Positions 45,245-54,953 are shown, counted from the stretch's first letter. The stretch: 64,000 nucleotides of DNA from an uncultured delta proteobacterium (GCA_947259215.1 CAMYLJ010000022.1:61238-125237); one strand, 5' to 3'. The notes: a model not told the origin generated them from the sequence alone. Program-made: numbers and translations.

Positions 45245-47245
45245 GTGGGCGCCCCCTTCGTGGCGGATCCCTTCGCGCCCCGGCGGCGCGCGACCCGCGA
45301 GGTGCGCGTGGGCGCAGTCGGAATCGGCGGCGCCAACCCGCTGCGCGTGCAGTCCATGACCACCACCAACACCCTCGACGTGGCCGCTACCTGCGACCAG
45401 ATCGAGCGCCTGGTCGATGCCGGCTGCGAGATCGCGCGGGTGACCGCGCCGGGCCAGAAGGAGGCCCAGGCGCTCGGCGAGATCGCGGCGGAGCTTCGCC
45501 GGCGCGGAGTCGCCCTGCCGCTGGTGGCGGACATCCACTTCGCGCCGAACGCGGCCATGATCGCAGCGGAGCACGTGGAGAAGGTCCGGATCAACCCGGG
45601 CAACTACGCCGACAAGAAGAAGTTCGCCGTGCGGGAGTACAGCGACGCGGAGTACGCGGCGGAGATCGAGCGCCTGTCCGAGCGCTTCCGCCCGCTCGTG
45701 CGCCGCTGCCGCGAGCTCGGCCGCGCCATGCGGATCGGCACGAACCACGGCTCGCTGTCCGACCGCGTGCTGAACCGCTACGGAGACACGCCGGAGGGCA
45801 TGGTGGAGAGCGCCCTCGAGTTCCTCGACGTGTGCGAGGACGAGAGTTTCCGCGACGTGGTCTTCAGCATGAAGGCGTCGAACGCGCAGGTGGCGATCCA
45901 CGCCTACCGGCTGCTGGCCGCGCGGCTCGCCGAGCGCGAAGGCGCGGACGCGGCCAGCTACCCCTTTCACCTGGGCGTCACGGAGGCCGGCGACGGCGAG
46001 GACGCGCGGGTGAAGAGCGCCATCGGGATCGGTGCGCTGCTGGAGGACGGGATCGGCGACACGATCCGCGTCTCGCTGACCGAGGACCCGGTGAAGGAGG
46101 TCCCCGTCGCGCGGGCGTTGGCCCGCCGCTACGACGCGCGCTGGCAGGAAGACGCGGAGCCGTCGCCCGAGCCGGAGCGCATCTGGGTGGACGACCCCTA
46201 CGCCCACGCACGCCGCGCCACCCGCGAGACGCGCGGCAGCTTCCCGCTCGGATCGAGCCAGCCCGTGCGGGTGGAGATCGATCTCGGCCCCGTGCCGGCC
46301 GAGCCCGAGCGGGCCGCGGGCGAGCTGGCGCGCTCCCTGGCCACGCAGCCCGACGTGGCGTGCGAGGGCGTGGGCGTCGCGAGCGACGCCGCCGACACGC
46401 TCCCGCAGATCGCAGCCTTCGGCGAGGCGCTGGTGCGGGCGGGCGTGGCTGCACCGCTCGTCGTGACCCTGCCGGCGACGCTCGCCACGGGCGTGCCCGG
46501 CGCGGCGCGCGTCGTGGTGCCCGTCTCCGAGGCGGCCTCCGACGACGACCTGCGCGCCGCCGCGCAGCGCGTCGGGGACGCCGGCCTCACGATCGAGTGG
46601 GCCCTCGTCGGATCGGACGTGGAGGGGCTCGTGGCGCGCGGGCTCGCCGTGGACGCTCCCGGGGCAAGCTTCTCCATTCAGCACGCGCCGCCCGTGCACG
46701 CCGTGCGCCGCGCGGTCGCGGAGCTCCGCGCGCGCGCTGCCGCCGACGCCCCGCTGGTGCTGCGCCACCAGAGCGACGCGACCCTGGACGCCGAAGAGGC
46801 GCTGCTGCACGCGGCCAGCGACCTGGGCGCGCCGCTCTGCGACGGGATCGGCGACGCGGTGGTGCTCTCGGGCTTCGGCGACCCTGGGCGCACCGTGGCC
46901 CTCGGCTACCGCATCCTCCAGGGCGCGCGCCTGCGCACCAGCTGGACCGAGTTCATCTCCTGCCCGTCCTGCGGCCGCACGCTCTTCGATCTGGAGGAGA
47001 CCACCGCCCGCATCAAGGCGCGCACCCAGCATCTACGTGGCGTGAAGATCGCCATCATGGGCTGCATCGTGAACGGGCCGGGCGAGATGGCGGACGCCGA
47101 CTTCGGCTACGTGGGCTCGGGCGTGGGAACCGTGAACCTCTTCGTCGGCAAGGACCTGGTGGAGCGAAACGTCCCCACCGCCGCCGCCGACGACCGCCTC
47201 GTGGATCTCATCCGCAAGCACGACCGCTGGGTCGATCCCGCCTGA
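45245..47245 (+). CDS. ispG: 4-hydroxy-3-methylbut-2-enyl diphosphate synthase, long form
   Basis: 666 residues from a GTG, much longer than the roughly 370-residue enterobacterial enzyme. The TIM-barrel part shows PLRVQSMTTTNTLDVAATC, ADIHFAPNAAMIAAEH and NYADKKKFAVREY. A central insertion of about 270 residues, as in plant, chlamydial and Bacteroidetes GcpE, precedes the Fe-S domain FISCPSCGRTLFDLEE and GCIVNGPGEMADADFGYVG. It reduces MEcPP to HMBPP in the MEP isoprenoid pathway. ispE is in the same window. Confidence 0.95.
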   Translation: MGAPFVADPFAPRRRATREVRVGAVGIGGANPLRVQSMTTTNTLDVAATCDQIERLVDAGCEIARVTAPGQKEAQALGEIAAELRRRGVALPLVADIHFAPNAAMIAAEHVEKVRINPGNYADKKKFAVREYSDAEYAAEIERLSERFRPLVRRCRELGRAMRIGTNHGSLSDRVLNRYGDTPEGMVESALEFLDVCEDESFRDVVFSMKASNAQVAIHAYRLLAARLAEREGADAASYPFHLGVTEAGDGEDARVKSAIGIGALLEDGIGDTIRVSLTEDPVKEVPVARALARRYDARWQEDAEPSPEPERIWVDDPYAHARRATRETRGSFPLGSSQPVRVEIDLGPVPAEPERAAGELARSLATQPDVACEGVGVASDAADTLPQIAAFGEALVRAGVAAPLVVTLPATLATGVPGAARVVVPVSEAASDDDLRAAAQRVGDAGLTIEWALVGSDVEGLVARGLAVDAPGASFSIQHAPPVHAVRRAVAELRARAAADAPLVLRHQSDATLDAEEALLHAASDLGAPLCDGIGDAVVLSGFGDPGRTVALGYRILQGARLRTSWTEFISCPSCGRTLFDLEETTARIKARTQHLRGVKIAIMGCIVNGPGEMADADFGYVGSGVGTVNLFVGKDLVERNVPTAAADDRLVDLIRKHDRWVDPA

Positions 47246-47248
47246 GTC

Positions 47249-48991
47249 CTAGTCCGGCTGCCCGCGGACCAGCCAGACCGTCTCCTCGTCCAGGCGCCAG
47301 AGCACGTAGCCGCGCACGCTGTCCACGCGCTCGTAGCGGACGTCCGGGTGATCGCGCTCGACGCGCTCCAGGTAGCGCTTCGTCACGACCAGCAGCACGT
47401 CCGGGTCGCCCAGCGCCTCGGCGACGCGCTTCCGGTTGCGCTCGAGCTCCGGCACCCGGGGCGCCGCGTAGCCGACGCTCTCGTGGCGAAGCCCGTGCAG
47501 CAGCAGCCGGTCGCCCGGCCGCAGGTGGCGCTCGACCGCGCGCGCCACGGGCTCGGCGACCCGCACCGGCTCGAGGCTCGGGAAGAGGACGCCGAAGGCG
47601 CCCAGGTAGAGCAGCGCCGCGCCCAGCGCGAGGGTCGGGAAGGGATCGCCCGCGCCCCGCGCGAGGCTCCGCCACCACGCCACAGCGACGGCCAGCGCCA
47701 GCGCCGCGAAGCCCACGGCAGCGAGCGTGATCTGCGTCCTCCGGAACTCCTCCGCCATCACGCCGGCCGCCACGGCCAGCGCGACGCACGGCACGCTGGC
47801 GAGCGCCGCCTCGAGGCGCGGCCAGCGCGCGCTCTCCCCGGAGGCGCGCCGCTCCGTCTCGAGCGCCACGAAGACCGCCAGCGCGGGGAAGACGACGAGT
47901 GTGTAGTGGGGGAGCTTCGAGGTGGAGAGCTCGAGCAGGATCCAGGGGCCGACCACCCAGGCCAGCAGGAAGCGCAGGTGCGCATCGCGGGAGAGGGAAT
48001 CGCGCAGCCGGCCGAGCGCATCCGGCACCAGCGCCGCCCACGGGAAGAACGCGACCAGGCCCGTGAGCAGGAAGTAGCCCGGGATCCCGCCGTGCCCTTC
48101 GAAGGGCCGCGCGCTGCGCGCGACCAGGTCGCCCTCCACACCCTGGGTCCAGAACTGGCCGTCGGTGGCCAACAGCGCCGGCACACCCCACGCGGCGACG
48201 AGCGCCAGCGCGAGGGGCACCCCGAAGATCCAGCCGAGTCCGGCGCCGGCGCGCGGGTACGCGCGATCGCCGACGCGCGCGACCAGGAAGAATCCGAAGA
48301 GGCCCGCCATCGCCAGCGGCCCCGCCACTCCGAGCCCCGGGATCGAGACGGCCAGCATCGCCGCCACGACGGCGCCGGCGAGGACGCGCTGCACGCGCGC
48401 GCTCCACGAGCGCTCCAGGAACACCAGCGCCGCTCCCGCCGCGGCCAGGAACGCGACGTTCACACCCTTGGCGAGAGCTCCCCACGCCACGCCCAACCAG
48501 AAGAGCAGCTGCCACGGGAACGCGGGCTCCGGCGACTCGCGCAGCCGCGCCCAGGCCCAGAACGAGAGCGTCACTCCGAGCAGCATCGTCGCGTCCGCCG
48601 TGAAGGCGTGTGCCTCGACGACCATCATCAAGCTGGTCGCGAGGATCGCCGCCGCGCGCCAGCCCGTGCGCTCTCCGTAGCGCCGGCGCACGGCGGCAAA
48701 GGTGACCAGCACCGCGCCCGCGGCGCACAGGATCGACGGCAGCCGCAGCGCCAGCTCGCTCGGCCCGAGGACCGCCTGGGAACCGCGCCCGAGCCAGTAG
48801 ATCAGGATGGGCTTCGCGTAGCGCGGCTGTCCCCAGTTGCTGGGGACGATCCAGTCGCCGCGCTCCGTCATCTCGCGCACGGCCAGCGCGAAGCGCGCCT
48901 CGTCGCGATCCACCACGCCGATGCGCGCGGCGCCCGCGCCGAAGAGCACGAGGCAGCCGAGTGCGAGAGCCGCGAGCGGGCGCCGCGTCAT
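47249..48991 (-). CDS. ArnT-like membrane glycosyltransferase
   Basis: 580 residues from the ATG at 48991. About 11-12 hydrophobic helices and the GT-C hallmark DRDEARFALAVREMTERGDW with PKPILIYW-like YAKPILIYWLG on the first loop. The layout resembles the ArnT/PMT family, which uses polyprenyl-phosphate sugars to decorate lipid A or proteins in the periplasm. It is divergent from a PAP2 phosphatase gene. A C-terminal soluble domain (about 490-580) is present. The donor and acceptor are not known. Confidence 0.85.
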   Translation of the reverse strand: MTRRPLAALALGCLVLFGAGAARIGVVDRDEARFALAVREMTERGDWIVPSNWGQPRYAKPILIYWLGRGSQAVLGPSELALRLPSILCAAGAVLVTFAAVRRRYGERTGWRAAAILATSLMMVVEAHAFTADATMLLGVTLSFWAWARLRESPEPAFPWQLLFWLGVAWGALAKGVNVAFLAAAGAALVFLERSWSARVQRVLAGAVVAAMLAVSIPGLGVAGPLAMAGLFGFFLVARVGDRAYPRAGAGLGWIFGVPLALALVAAWGVPALLATDGQFWTQGVEGDLVARSARPFEGHGGIPGYFLLTGLVAFFPWAALVPDALGRLRDSLSRDAHLRFLLAWVVGPWILLELSTSKLPHYTLVVFPALAVFVALETERRASGESARWPRLEAALASVPCVALAVAAGVMAEEFRRTQITLAAVGFAALALAVAVAWWRSLARGAGDPFPTLALGAALLYLGAFGVLFPSLEPVRVAEPVARAVERHLRPGDRLLLHGLRHESVGYAAPRVPELERNRKRVAEALGDPDVLLVVTKRYLERVERDHPDVRYERVDSVRGYVLWRLDEETVWLVRGQPD

Positions 48992-49064
48992 GGCCCCTTC
49001 TCTAGCCCAGCGGACCGAAACGGGCGATGTGATACCGTCCGCCCACCTCGGAGGGGTCCGTCCG

Positions 49065-49757
49065 ATGCCGGCATGGGAGCTTCCCCGGCGCCCCCGGGCG
49101 CGCGCCGCGCTCGTGGCGGGCGCGTGGCTCGGCCTGGCCCTCCTCTTCCTCCCCGTCGACGCGGCCCTGATGGATCGCATCCAGGCCTTCGCTCGGGCCG
49201 TGACGGACGGCACGGGGAAGATGCCGGACTGGCTGGGCTACCCGCTCGAGTGGTGGGCACAGCTCCCGGGAATCCTCGGGCTGGCCGCCTTCGCCTGGTG
49301 GCGCAGCGGCCGCGCCGCCCGCGCCGTGGCCGTGGTGTTGGTCGTGAGCCTCGCCGGCCTGGCCAACGGCGCGGTCAAGATGGCGACGGGCCGCATCCGC
49401 CCCTCCGATGCGCAGCGCGCGCACGGGAGCTATGAGACGCACTTCTACGGACCGGCCCGCGGCTTCGAGGGCCCGGACTACCGCAGCTTCCCTTCGGGCC
49501 ACACCGCAGCGGCGGCGGCCAACACCGCGTCGCTCGCGGTCTTCCACCCGACGCTCCTGCCGCTGGGCATCGCGCTCTCGGCCGGCGTCGCCAGCGAGCG
49601 CGTCTTTCACGAGAAGCACTACCTCTCGGACATCGCCGCCGCGCTGGCCATGGCCTGGACGCTGGGGATGGCGCTGCTCGCCGCGCCGAGCTTCCGGCGC
49701 CTGTGCGAGCGCATCGAAGGCGCGCTGCACCTCGGCCCAGGCCCCGAGTCCGGCTAG
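49065..49757 (+). CDS. PAP2-family phosphatase
   Basis: 230 residues from the ATG at 49065. All three PAP2 motifs are seen: KMATGRIRP (KX6RP), FPSGHTAAAA (PSGH) and SERVFHEKHYLSD (SRX5HX3D, here with S-E-R). Five to six hydrophobic helices. Such enzymes dephosphorylate undecaprenyl diphosphate or phospholipids outside the inner membrane. It is adjacent and divergent to an ArnT-like transferase, which suggests a shared lipid-carrier theme. A terminator follows at 49761. Confidence 0.88.
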   Translation: MPAWELPRRPRARAALVAGAWLGLALLFLPVDAALMDRIQAFARAVTDGTGKMPDWLGYPLEWWAQLPGILGLAAFAWWRSGRAARAVAVVLVVSLAGLANGAVKMATGRIRPSDAQRAHGSYETHFYGPARGFEGPDYRSFPSGHTAAAAANTASLAVFHPTLLPLGIALSAGVASERVFHEKHYLSDIAAALAMAWTLGMALLAAPSFRRLCERIEGALHLGPGPESG

Positions 49758-49760
49758 CTG

Positions 49761-49783
49761 ACGGAGCCCGAAGGGCTCCGTTT
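49761..49783 (+). terminator. Terminator after the PAP2 gene
   Basis: ACGGAGCCC (49761-49769) and GGGCTCCGT (49773-49781) form a perfect 9-bp stem with a GAA loop, followed by two more Ts. It lies just inside the convergent gap with the SnoaL gene. Confidence 0.65.
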
Positions 49784-49801
49784 CCGGCGCAAGCCGACCT
49801 G

Positions 49802-50248
49802 CTAGCCCACGCCCTTCGGCACCTGACGCAGGTGGCGCGAGAGATCCCCGACCAGATCCACCGCGATCTGCCGCTCGCTGAAGCGCCAGCGCCCGTCCAC
49901 CCGCTCGAAGCGATCCGCATAGCGCCCGGCCACGATCGGCCCGAGCCCCTCGCCCGGCACCTGTTGCAGCACGACGTAGTACGAGCGCGCGGAGGCGCTG
50001 CCCGCAGCCTCGTCCACCTCCAGCGCGAGGTTGGTCGTCACGTGCTTCGTGCGCGGCGTCCCGTCCTCGTAGCGGATCACGATCTTCTCGTGCAGCCGCG
50101 CGACCTCTGCGCCGGTGAGTGTCGCTGCCCCACCCGAGCCGTAGCGGGCGTGCTCGAAGAGCTCTCCCACACCCGCAAAATCCCCCGCATCCAGCCGTTC
50201 CGCATAGGCAAAGATCAGGGCCTCGATCGCGTCCCGGGCACTCGGCAT
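49802..50248 (-). CDS. SnoaL/NTF2-like protein
   Basis: 148 residues. A cone-shaped NTF2-like fold is suggested by DAIEALIFAYAERLDAGDFA, LFEHARYGSG, HVTTNLALEVDEA and a C-terminal RFERVDGRWRFSERQIAVDL. The family includes isomerases, hydrolases and ligand-binding proteins, so no specific role is claimed. It is divergent from the glycine-zipper lipoprotein. Confidence 0.75.
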   Translation of the reverse strand: MPSARDAIEALIFAYAERLDAGDFAGVGELFEHARYGSGGAATLTGAEVARLHEKIVIRYEDGTPRTKHVTTNLALEVDEAAGSASARSYYVVLQQVPGEGLGPIVAGRYADRFERVDGRWRFSERQIAVDLVGDLSRHLRQVPKGVG

Positions 50249-50299
50249 GCGGCCAGTCTACCATCGCAACCGGACCGCCCCCGGCGGGTTGGAGGCCTC

Positions 50300-50719
50300 A
50301 TGAGGCTCGCCCCTCCCTTCCTGGCCCTGTCGCTCTGCCTGAGTCTCGGCACCGCCTGCTCCGGCAAGCGCCCGGTCCTCTACCCCAACACGACGCTCCA
50401 GATGGCGGGCACGTCCCAGGCCGAGGAGGACGTGGACGCCTGCGTCGTCTCGGCCAAGGACTACGGCCTGGACGAACGCCGCGGCGAACGCGTCGCCGAG
50501 CGCACCGTGCAGCGCAGCGCGGTCGGCACCGCCGCGGGCGCGGCCGGCGGCGCCGTGTGGGGCAACGCGGGGCGCGGCGCCGCCACCGGCGCGGCAGCCG
50601 GCGCGGCCGGCGGCTTCGTGCGCGGCATCTTCCGCTCCCGCGACCCGGACCCGCTGCACAAGCGCTACGTGGAAGTGTGCTTGCGGCAGCAGGGGTACCA
50701 GGTATTGGGGTGGAGGTAG
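50300..50719 (+). CDS. Glycine-zipper lipoprotein
   Basis: 139 residues from an ATG behind GGAGG. A lipoprotein signal ends LGTACSGK (Cys acceptor near residue 20). The middle holds a glycine zipper (GTAAGAAGGAVWGN, GRGAATGAAAGAAGGF) that can insert in or span a membrane. A C-terminal RYVEVCLRQQGYQVLGW is typical of the YMGG/glycine-zipper envelope proteins. Probably an outer-membrane lipoprotein of unknown role. Confidence 0.72.
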   Translation: MRLAPPFLALSLCLSLGTACSGKRPVLYPNTTLQMAGTSQAEEDVDACVVSAKDYGLDERRGERVAERTVQRSAVGTAAGAAGGAVWGNAGRGAATGAAAGAAGGFVRGIFRSRDPDPLHKRYVEVCLRQQGYQVLGWR

Positions 50720-50778
50720 CGCCGGGGCGGCTCCAGAGCTGGTAGTCTGTTCAGCGTCGCTCCGGAGCGCGCGGGAGG

Positions 50779-51585
50779 ATGCCCGACGTGACGCAGACCC
50801 GTGCCCAACTCGATTCGACTTCGGCCCAGATTCCCCAGCCCCGACCCCGCCGCGAATGGAAGCACGGGCTCCAGAGCCTCTGGCGCTTCGTCACCACGCC
50901 GAGCGACCTGGAGAACAGCTTCGAGGCCATGTTCGCCCTGGCGGGGCCGACCATGGAGCGGGAGTTCCGGAAGTTCGCCAGCCACCCGGTCGGGCGCGCG
51001 ATGCTCGCGGAGCGCCCGCGCCGCGACCTGAACGCCCTCTTGAACGATCACGCGGCGCTCGCCGCGATGCCGCACGGCAGCTTCGCCCACGCGTACCTCG
51101 AGTATCTGGGGGGCGAGGACATGGGCTCGGCCGAGTACTTCCTCCAGGCCGCGGGGCTCGACGAGAAGGCGCGCCGCTTCGGCTGGAGCGAGGACCAGCT
51201 CTGGTTCGTGAAGCGCATGGCGAACAGCCACGATCTCTTCCACGTGGTGGCCGGATACGACCGGGACGTCACGGGCGAGGTGGGAATCATCTGCTTCACC
51301 GCGGGCCAGATTCCGCTCCTGCCCCTGCGGCTGATGCTGCCCTACCTGTTCGCGCTGAAGCCGTCGCAGCCGGTCCAGTGGACGCGGTTCTGCCGCGACT
51401 CCTATCGCCACGGCCGGGAGACGCCGTCGCTGGCGTGCGTCGACTACGAGGCGCTCCTCCCCCGTCCCCTCGGCGAGGCGCGCCGCCAGATCGGCGTGCA
51501 GTCGCTGCAGGAGGCGCACCCGAAGGGCATCCCCGACAAGGGCTGGCTCCTGGATCGGGTCGAGAGGAACGTCACGCTCGTATGA
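50779..51585 (+). CDS. Coq4-family protein
   Basis: 268 residues. The Coq4 zinc motif HDLFHVVAGYDRD (HDxxH) is present, together with GEVGIICFTAGQIP and a C-terminal AHPKGIPDKGWL. In eukaryotes Coq4 takes part in ubiquinone ring chemistry, and bacterial members are mostly uncharacterised. The N-terminal 60 residues are basic. It is followed by a degenerate VOC-family fragment. Association with quinone synthesis is inference from the family only. Confidence 0.82.
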   Translation: MPDVTQTRAQLDSTSAQIPQPRPRREWKHGLQSLWRFVTTPSDLENSFEAMFALAGPTMEREFRKFASHPVGRAMLAERPRRDLNALLNDHAALAAMPHGSFAHAYLEYLGGEDMGSAEYFLQAAGLDEKARRFGWSEDQLWFVKRMANSHDLFHVVAGYDRDVTGEVGIICFTAGQIPLLPLRLMLPYLFALKPSQPVQWTRFCRDSYRHGRETPSLACVDYEALLPRPLGEARRQIGVQSLQEAHPKGIPDKGWLLDRVERNVTLV

Positions 51586-51649
51586 ACGCGATCGTTCCTG
51601 GCCTCGTCTTGATAGCAGGGACACTCGGCGCTGCGCCCGGCAGCGACCC

Positions 51650-51958
51650 GGCGGCTATACCACGCTCGAGAACGGCTCGACGGTCGTCGCACTCTCCCCC
51701 GTTCCCTCGTGGCTCCCCCTGCGCTGGCTGGGCTTCCTGCGCCACCCGCCGCTCGGAACCGAGATCGTCTTCGACTCGACACGGCTGGAGAAGCTCCGCT
51801 CGGCGCTGACCGCCGCGGGGTACTTTCCCGGGGAGGTCACACTCCAGTCGTGGGGAGACAGGGACTTTCGAGTAAGCGACCATGACGGTTGCTACGTCCG
51901 CATCAGTGAAGGCCAAGCATTCCCGCGACACGCCGGACCGCGCGGCGAGGCTCCGTGA
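51650..51958 (+). pseudogene. VOC/glyoxalase-superfamily remnant without a start codon
   Basis: About 100 codons in frame with a stop at 51956 but no ATG, GTG or TTG upstream before the stop at 51584. The sequence includes LENGSTVVALSPVPSWLPL, STRLEKLRSALTAAGYFPG and WGDRDFRVSDHDGCYVRISE; the last is the typical final strand of glyoxalase-fold proteins. It looks like the 3' half of a decayed gene between coq4-like and a STAS-like gene. The next gene starts 2 bases past its stop. Confidence 0.55.
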
Positions 51959-51959
51959 C

Positions 51960-52349
51960 ATGCCCATCGAGCACAGCGTCGACCACGCCCACAAGACGGT
52001 CCTCTCCCGGGTCGCGGGGCAGATCACCCTGGAGGACCTGCGGGCGTACTTCGCGGAGGTGTGGGCCCAGCCGGAGTTCTGCGGCTACAGCGAGATCATC
52101 GACTGGAGCGGCGCCGAGGGGGCCGGTCTGTCGGTCGGGGAGATGCGCAGCCTGGCCGGCGCCGCGCAGGCGTTCTACGACGGCTCGTCCGACTCGCGGC
52201 TGGCGATCGTGGCGCCCGGGAAGCAGGGCGGGAAGATGGCGCGGCTCTACCAGACCCTGCGCGAGCTGCGGGGCGGCCAGGCGCCGGACATGGGTGTCTT
52301 CGAGGACGTGGCGTCCGCGCGCGCGTGGCTGGGAATCCCGCCGGACTGA
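51960..52349 (+). CDS. STAS/SpoIIAA-like protein
   Basis: 129 residues from the ATG at 51960. KTVLSRVAGQITLEDLRAYF and ARLYQTLRELRGGQAPDMG resemble the SpoIIAA-like (DUF3478-type) fold that often binds nonpolar ligands. The open frame extends 78 bases upstream, but that part overlaps the VOC remnant and reads poorly. Function is unknown. Confidence 0.65.
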   Translation: MPIEHSVDHAHKTVLSRVAGQITLEDLRAYFAEVWAQPEFCGYSEIIDWSGAEGAGLSVGEMRSLAGAAQAFYDGSSDSRLAIVAPGKQGGKMARLYQTLRELRGGQAPDMGVFEDVASARAWLGIPPD

Positions 52350-52394
52350 CGGGCGCGCGTTCAAGCCGCTCCACGCGCCACCCGATACCGGGGC

Positions 52395-52799
52395 ATGGGA
52401 AGATCCTGGCTTCGCCGACTGTCCGTGTTGATTCCGGCGCTCGGGCTCGGTGCCGGTGCCGCGAGCGCGGGCGGGGAGCTGCGGCTGGAGGTGATGCTGG
52501 CCCCCGACTACGCGCCCAAGCTGGTCGCGACGAGCCCCGATGCGGCGACGATCGCCAGCGCCGTGCGCCGGCTGCGCTGGAACGAGATCGCCTTCGTCGT
52601 GCTCTCCACCGGTGATGCGGCGGGGATCGAGCTGTCCGGGAGCCTCCGGCCCGAGGACGGGCTGAGCGCTCGCTACTGGGAGGCCGGGCGCGAGTACGTC
52701 TCGGCCCGACCGCCCGCGAACGTCCGCGAGGGAATCGCCTTGCTGCAGTCGTATGCCGCGGGCGGCGACGCGTGGCGCTCGAAGATCGAGTGGGAGTAG
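52395..52799 (+). CDS. Small exported protein, unknown
   Basis: 134 residues. A signal peptide (RRLSVLIPALGLGAGAASA) is followed by an alpha/beta domain (LRLEVMLAPDYAPKLVATSP, LRWNEIAFVVLSTGDAAG, RPPANVREGIALLQSYAAG). No family is recognised. It lies between the STAS-like gene and the convergent cvpA-like gene, so it may act in the periplasm. Confidence 0.6.
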   Translation: MGRSWLRRLSVLIPALGLGAGAASAGGELRLEVMLAPDYAPKLVATSPDAATIASAVRRLRWNEIAFVVLSTGDAAGIELSGSLRPEDGLSARYWEAGREYVSARPPANVREGIALLQSYAAGGDAWRSKIEWE

Positions 52800-52815
52800 C
52801 GCCGCAGGGCGTGCG

Positions 52816-53313
52816 CTAGTCCGGCGGCGGCGCCGCCACCCTCGGGAGCTCGCCCTCGCGCAGCGCCGTCTCCGCCTGCTCGAACGCCGCGAAGGCCTGG
52901 GACTTCGTCAGCACGGGGTGGTCGCGGCCCGCGAAGGCGGCCATCAGCGCCAGCAGCACGCCGGCGATGAGCGCGCCCTCGCCGGCGCCGAGGAGCCCGC
53001 CGGCGGTGCGGTCGAGCCAGCCGAGCCCCACCGCGTGGGCGCCGCGGCGGATGGTGCGGCCGAGGAGCGCGCCCGCCACCAGCACCGCGAGCGCCAGCGC
53101 CGCGCCCGCGGCCACTTCCGCCGCGAAGGGCTCCCAGTCCGCCAGCCAGCGCCCCCGCAGCCAGGCGCCACCGGGCACCGCGCCGAAGCGCACCGCCAGG
53201 ACTGCAGCCACGAGCGACGCCAGGGAGAAGGACTCGCGCACGAGACCCAGGAAGAGCCCGCGCAGGGCGGCGGCGGCCACCAGGGCCAGGACGGCGATAT
53301 CGACGGCTGCCAA
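52816..53313 (-). CDS. CvpA-family membrane protein
   Basis: 165 residues with four hydrophobic helices. The CvpA pattern is present: VDIAVLALVAAAALRGLFLG, LASLVAAVLAVRFGAV, LVAGALLGRTIRRGAH and GWLDRTAGGLLGAGEGALIAG. E. coli CvpA is involved in colicin V secretion and envelope stress, and its homologs have broad distribution. It is divergent from the FAD oxidoreductase gene. Confidence 0.85.
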   Translation of the reverse strand: MAAVDIAVLALVAAAALRGLFLGLVRESFSLASLVAAVLAVRFGAVPGGAWLRGRWLADWEPFAAEVAAGAALALAVLVAGALLGRTIRRGAHAVGLGWLDRTAGGLLGAGEGALIAGVLLALMAAFAGRDHPVLTKSQAFAAFEQAETALREGELPRVAAPPPD

Positions 53314-53354
53314 GGGACCTCTCCTCCCCGTGAGGGAGTCTACAATGGCGGGCG

Positions 53355-54953
53355 ATGCAGGTGGACGCCGCCGTGGTGGGCGGGGGGCACAACGGGCTGG
53401 CGGCGGCGGCCTATCTGGCGCGGGCTGGGCTGCGGACGGCCGTCTTCGAGCGGCGGCCGCTGGTGGGGGGCTGCTGTGTCACGGAGGAGCTCTGGCCGGG
53501 CTTCCGGATCTCCCGGGCGGCCTACGTGGCGGGGCTCCTGCGGCCGGCGCTGGTCCGGGAGCTGGGACTCCGGAAACGCGGCTTGCGGCTCCTGCGGCGG
53601 AGCCCGGCCTCCTTCACGCCGCTGCCGGACGGGGGGAGCCTGCTGCTCGGGCCCGACGCGGCGGCCACGCGGGAGGAGATCGCCCGCTTCTCGCCTCGGG
53701 ACGCGGAACGCTACCCGGTGTACGAGGCGTTCCTGGACCGCGTGGCCCGGACCCTCGAGCCGCTTCTCGACCGCGAGCCGCCGTACCCGGGGCGGCTGCG
53801 GCTCGCTGACCTGGGGCTCGCAGCGCAGCTCGCGGGCCGTGCCCTGCGGCTGCGACGCGACCTGCCCGAGGCGCTCTCGCTCCTGCTGGGTCCGGCGCGG
53901 CCGGCCCTCGAGCGCTGGTTCGAGAGCGAGCCCCTGCGCGGCACGCTCGGCACCGACGCGGTGATCGGCGCCTGGGCCGGGCCGTCGTCGCCCGGTACGG
54001 GCTACGTGCTCTTCCACCACGTGATGGGCGAGACCGGCGGCGCGCGCGGCGTCTGGGCCTACGTGGCGCGCGGCATGGGCGCGCTGTCCGACGCGCTGGC
54101 GGCGGCCGCGCGCGCCGCGGGCGCCACGATCGAGACCGACGCGCCGGTCGCGCGCATCCTGGTGCGGGACGACGCGGCCTGCGGGCTCGAGCTCGAGGAC
54201 GGGCGCAGCGTGGAGGCGCGCGTGATCGTGAGCAACGCGGACCCGCGGCGAACGTTCCTCGATCTCGTGGGTCGCGAGCACCTTCCCGACGCAGCCGTGC
54301 GCGGGGTCGAGTCGATCGACTTCCGCAGCCCGTCGCTCAAGATCAACGCGGCGCTCTCGCGTCTACCGGAGTTCCGTTCGCGCCCCGGGGCGGGCGTCGG
54401 GCCGCAGCACGTGGGAACCATCCACGCCGGCGCCCAGGACCTGGATGCCCTCGACGCCTCCTTCGCCGCCGCCACTCGCGGCGAGCTCCCCGCGCGCCCG
54501 ATGGTGGAGCTGACCTTGCCGAGCGCCCTCGACGGAAGCCTCGCGCCGCCGGGGCAGCACGTGGCCTCGCTCTTCGTGCAGCACGTCCCCTACGAGATCG
54601 CGGGCTCCAGCTGGGACGCCGAGCGCGATGGCTTCGCAGACCGCGTCTTCGCGCTCCTCGACGAGGTCGCCCCCGGCTTCAGCGAGAGCGTCCTCCAGCG
54701 CGAGGTGCTGGCACCGCCGGACCTGGAGCGGATCTTCGGCCTCACCGGCGGCAACCTCTTCCACGGCGCCATGACGCCGGACCGCCTGGCCTTCCTACGC
54801 CCCTACCCCGACGCCCGCGGCTACGCGACCGACCTCTCCGGCCTCTACCTCTGCGGCGCCGGCACCCACCCCGGCGGCGGCGTCATGGGCGCCTGCGGCA
54901 GAAACGCCGCCGCGAGAATCCTCCGCGACCTCGGCCGCCGCCCCCGTTTCTAA
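53355..54953 (+). CDS. FAD-dependent oxidoreductase, phytoene-desaturase/PYROXD2-like
   Basis: 532 residues. A Rossmann FAD motif [21 protein letters not shown] at the start, [19 protein letters not shown] next, and a C-terminal [20 protein letters not shown] that is the signature of the carotene-isomerase/PYROXD2 group. Such enzymes oxidise or isomerise polyenes or other lipophilic substrates. No carotenoid genes are adjacent, so the substrate is open. The inverted repeat at 55002 follows. Confidence 0.86.
   Translation: MQVDAAVVGGGHNGLAAAAYLARAGLRTAVFERRPLVGGCCVTEELWPGFRISRAAYVAGLLRPALVRELGLRKRGLRLLRRSPASFTPLPDGGSLLLGPDAAATREEIARFSPRDAERYPVYEAFLDRVARTLEPLLDREPPYPGRLRLADLGLAAQLAGRALRLRRDLPEALSLLLGPARPALERWFESEPLRGTLGTDAVIGAWAGPSSPGTGYVLFHHVMGETGGARGVWAYVARGMGALSDALAAAARAAGATIETDAPVARILVRDDAACGLELEDGRSVEARVIVSNADPRRTFLDLVGREHLPDAAVRGVESIDFRSPSLKINAALSRLPEFRSRPGAGVGPQHVGTIHAGAQDLDALDASFAAATRGELPARPMVELTLPSALDGSLAPPGQHVASLFVQHVPYEIAGSSWDAERDGFADRVFALLDEVAPGFSESVLQREVLAPPDLERIFGLTGGNLFHGAMTPDRLAFLRPYPDARGYATDLSGLYLCGAGTHPGGGVMGACGRNAAARILRDLGRRPRF

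Noticed and set aside
42794..47245. 1483-residue open frame through alaS and ispG
   Set aside because: Only 45245-47245 (IspG) has protein character; the alaS part is an off-frame shadow in GC-rich DNA.
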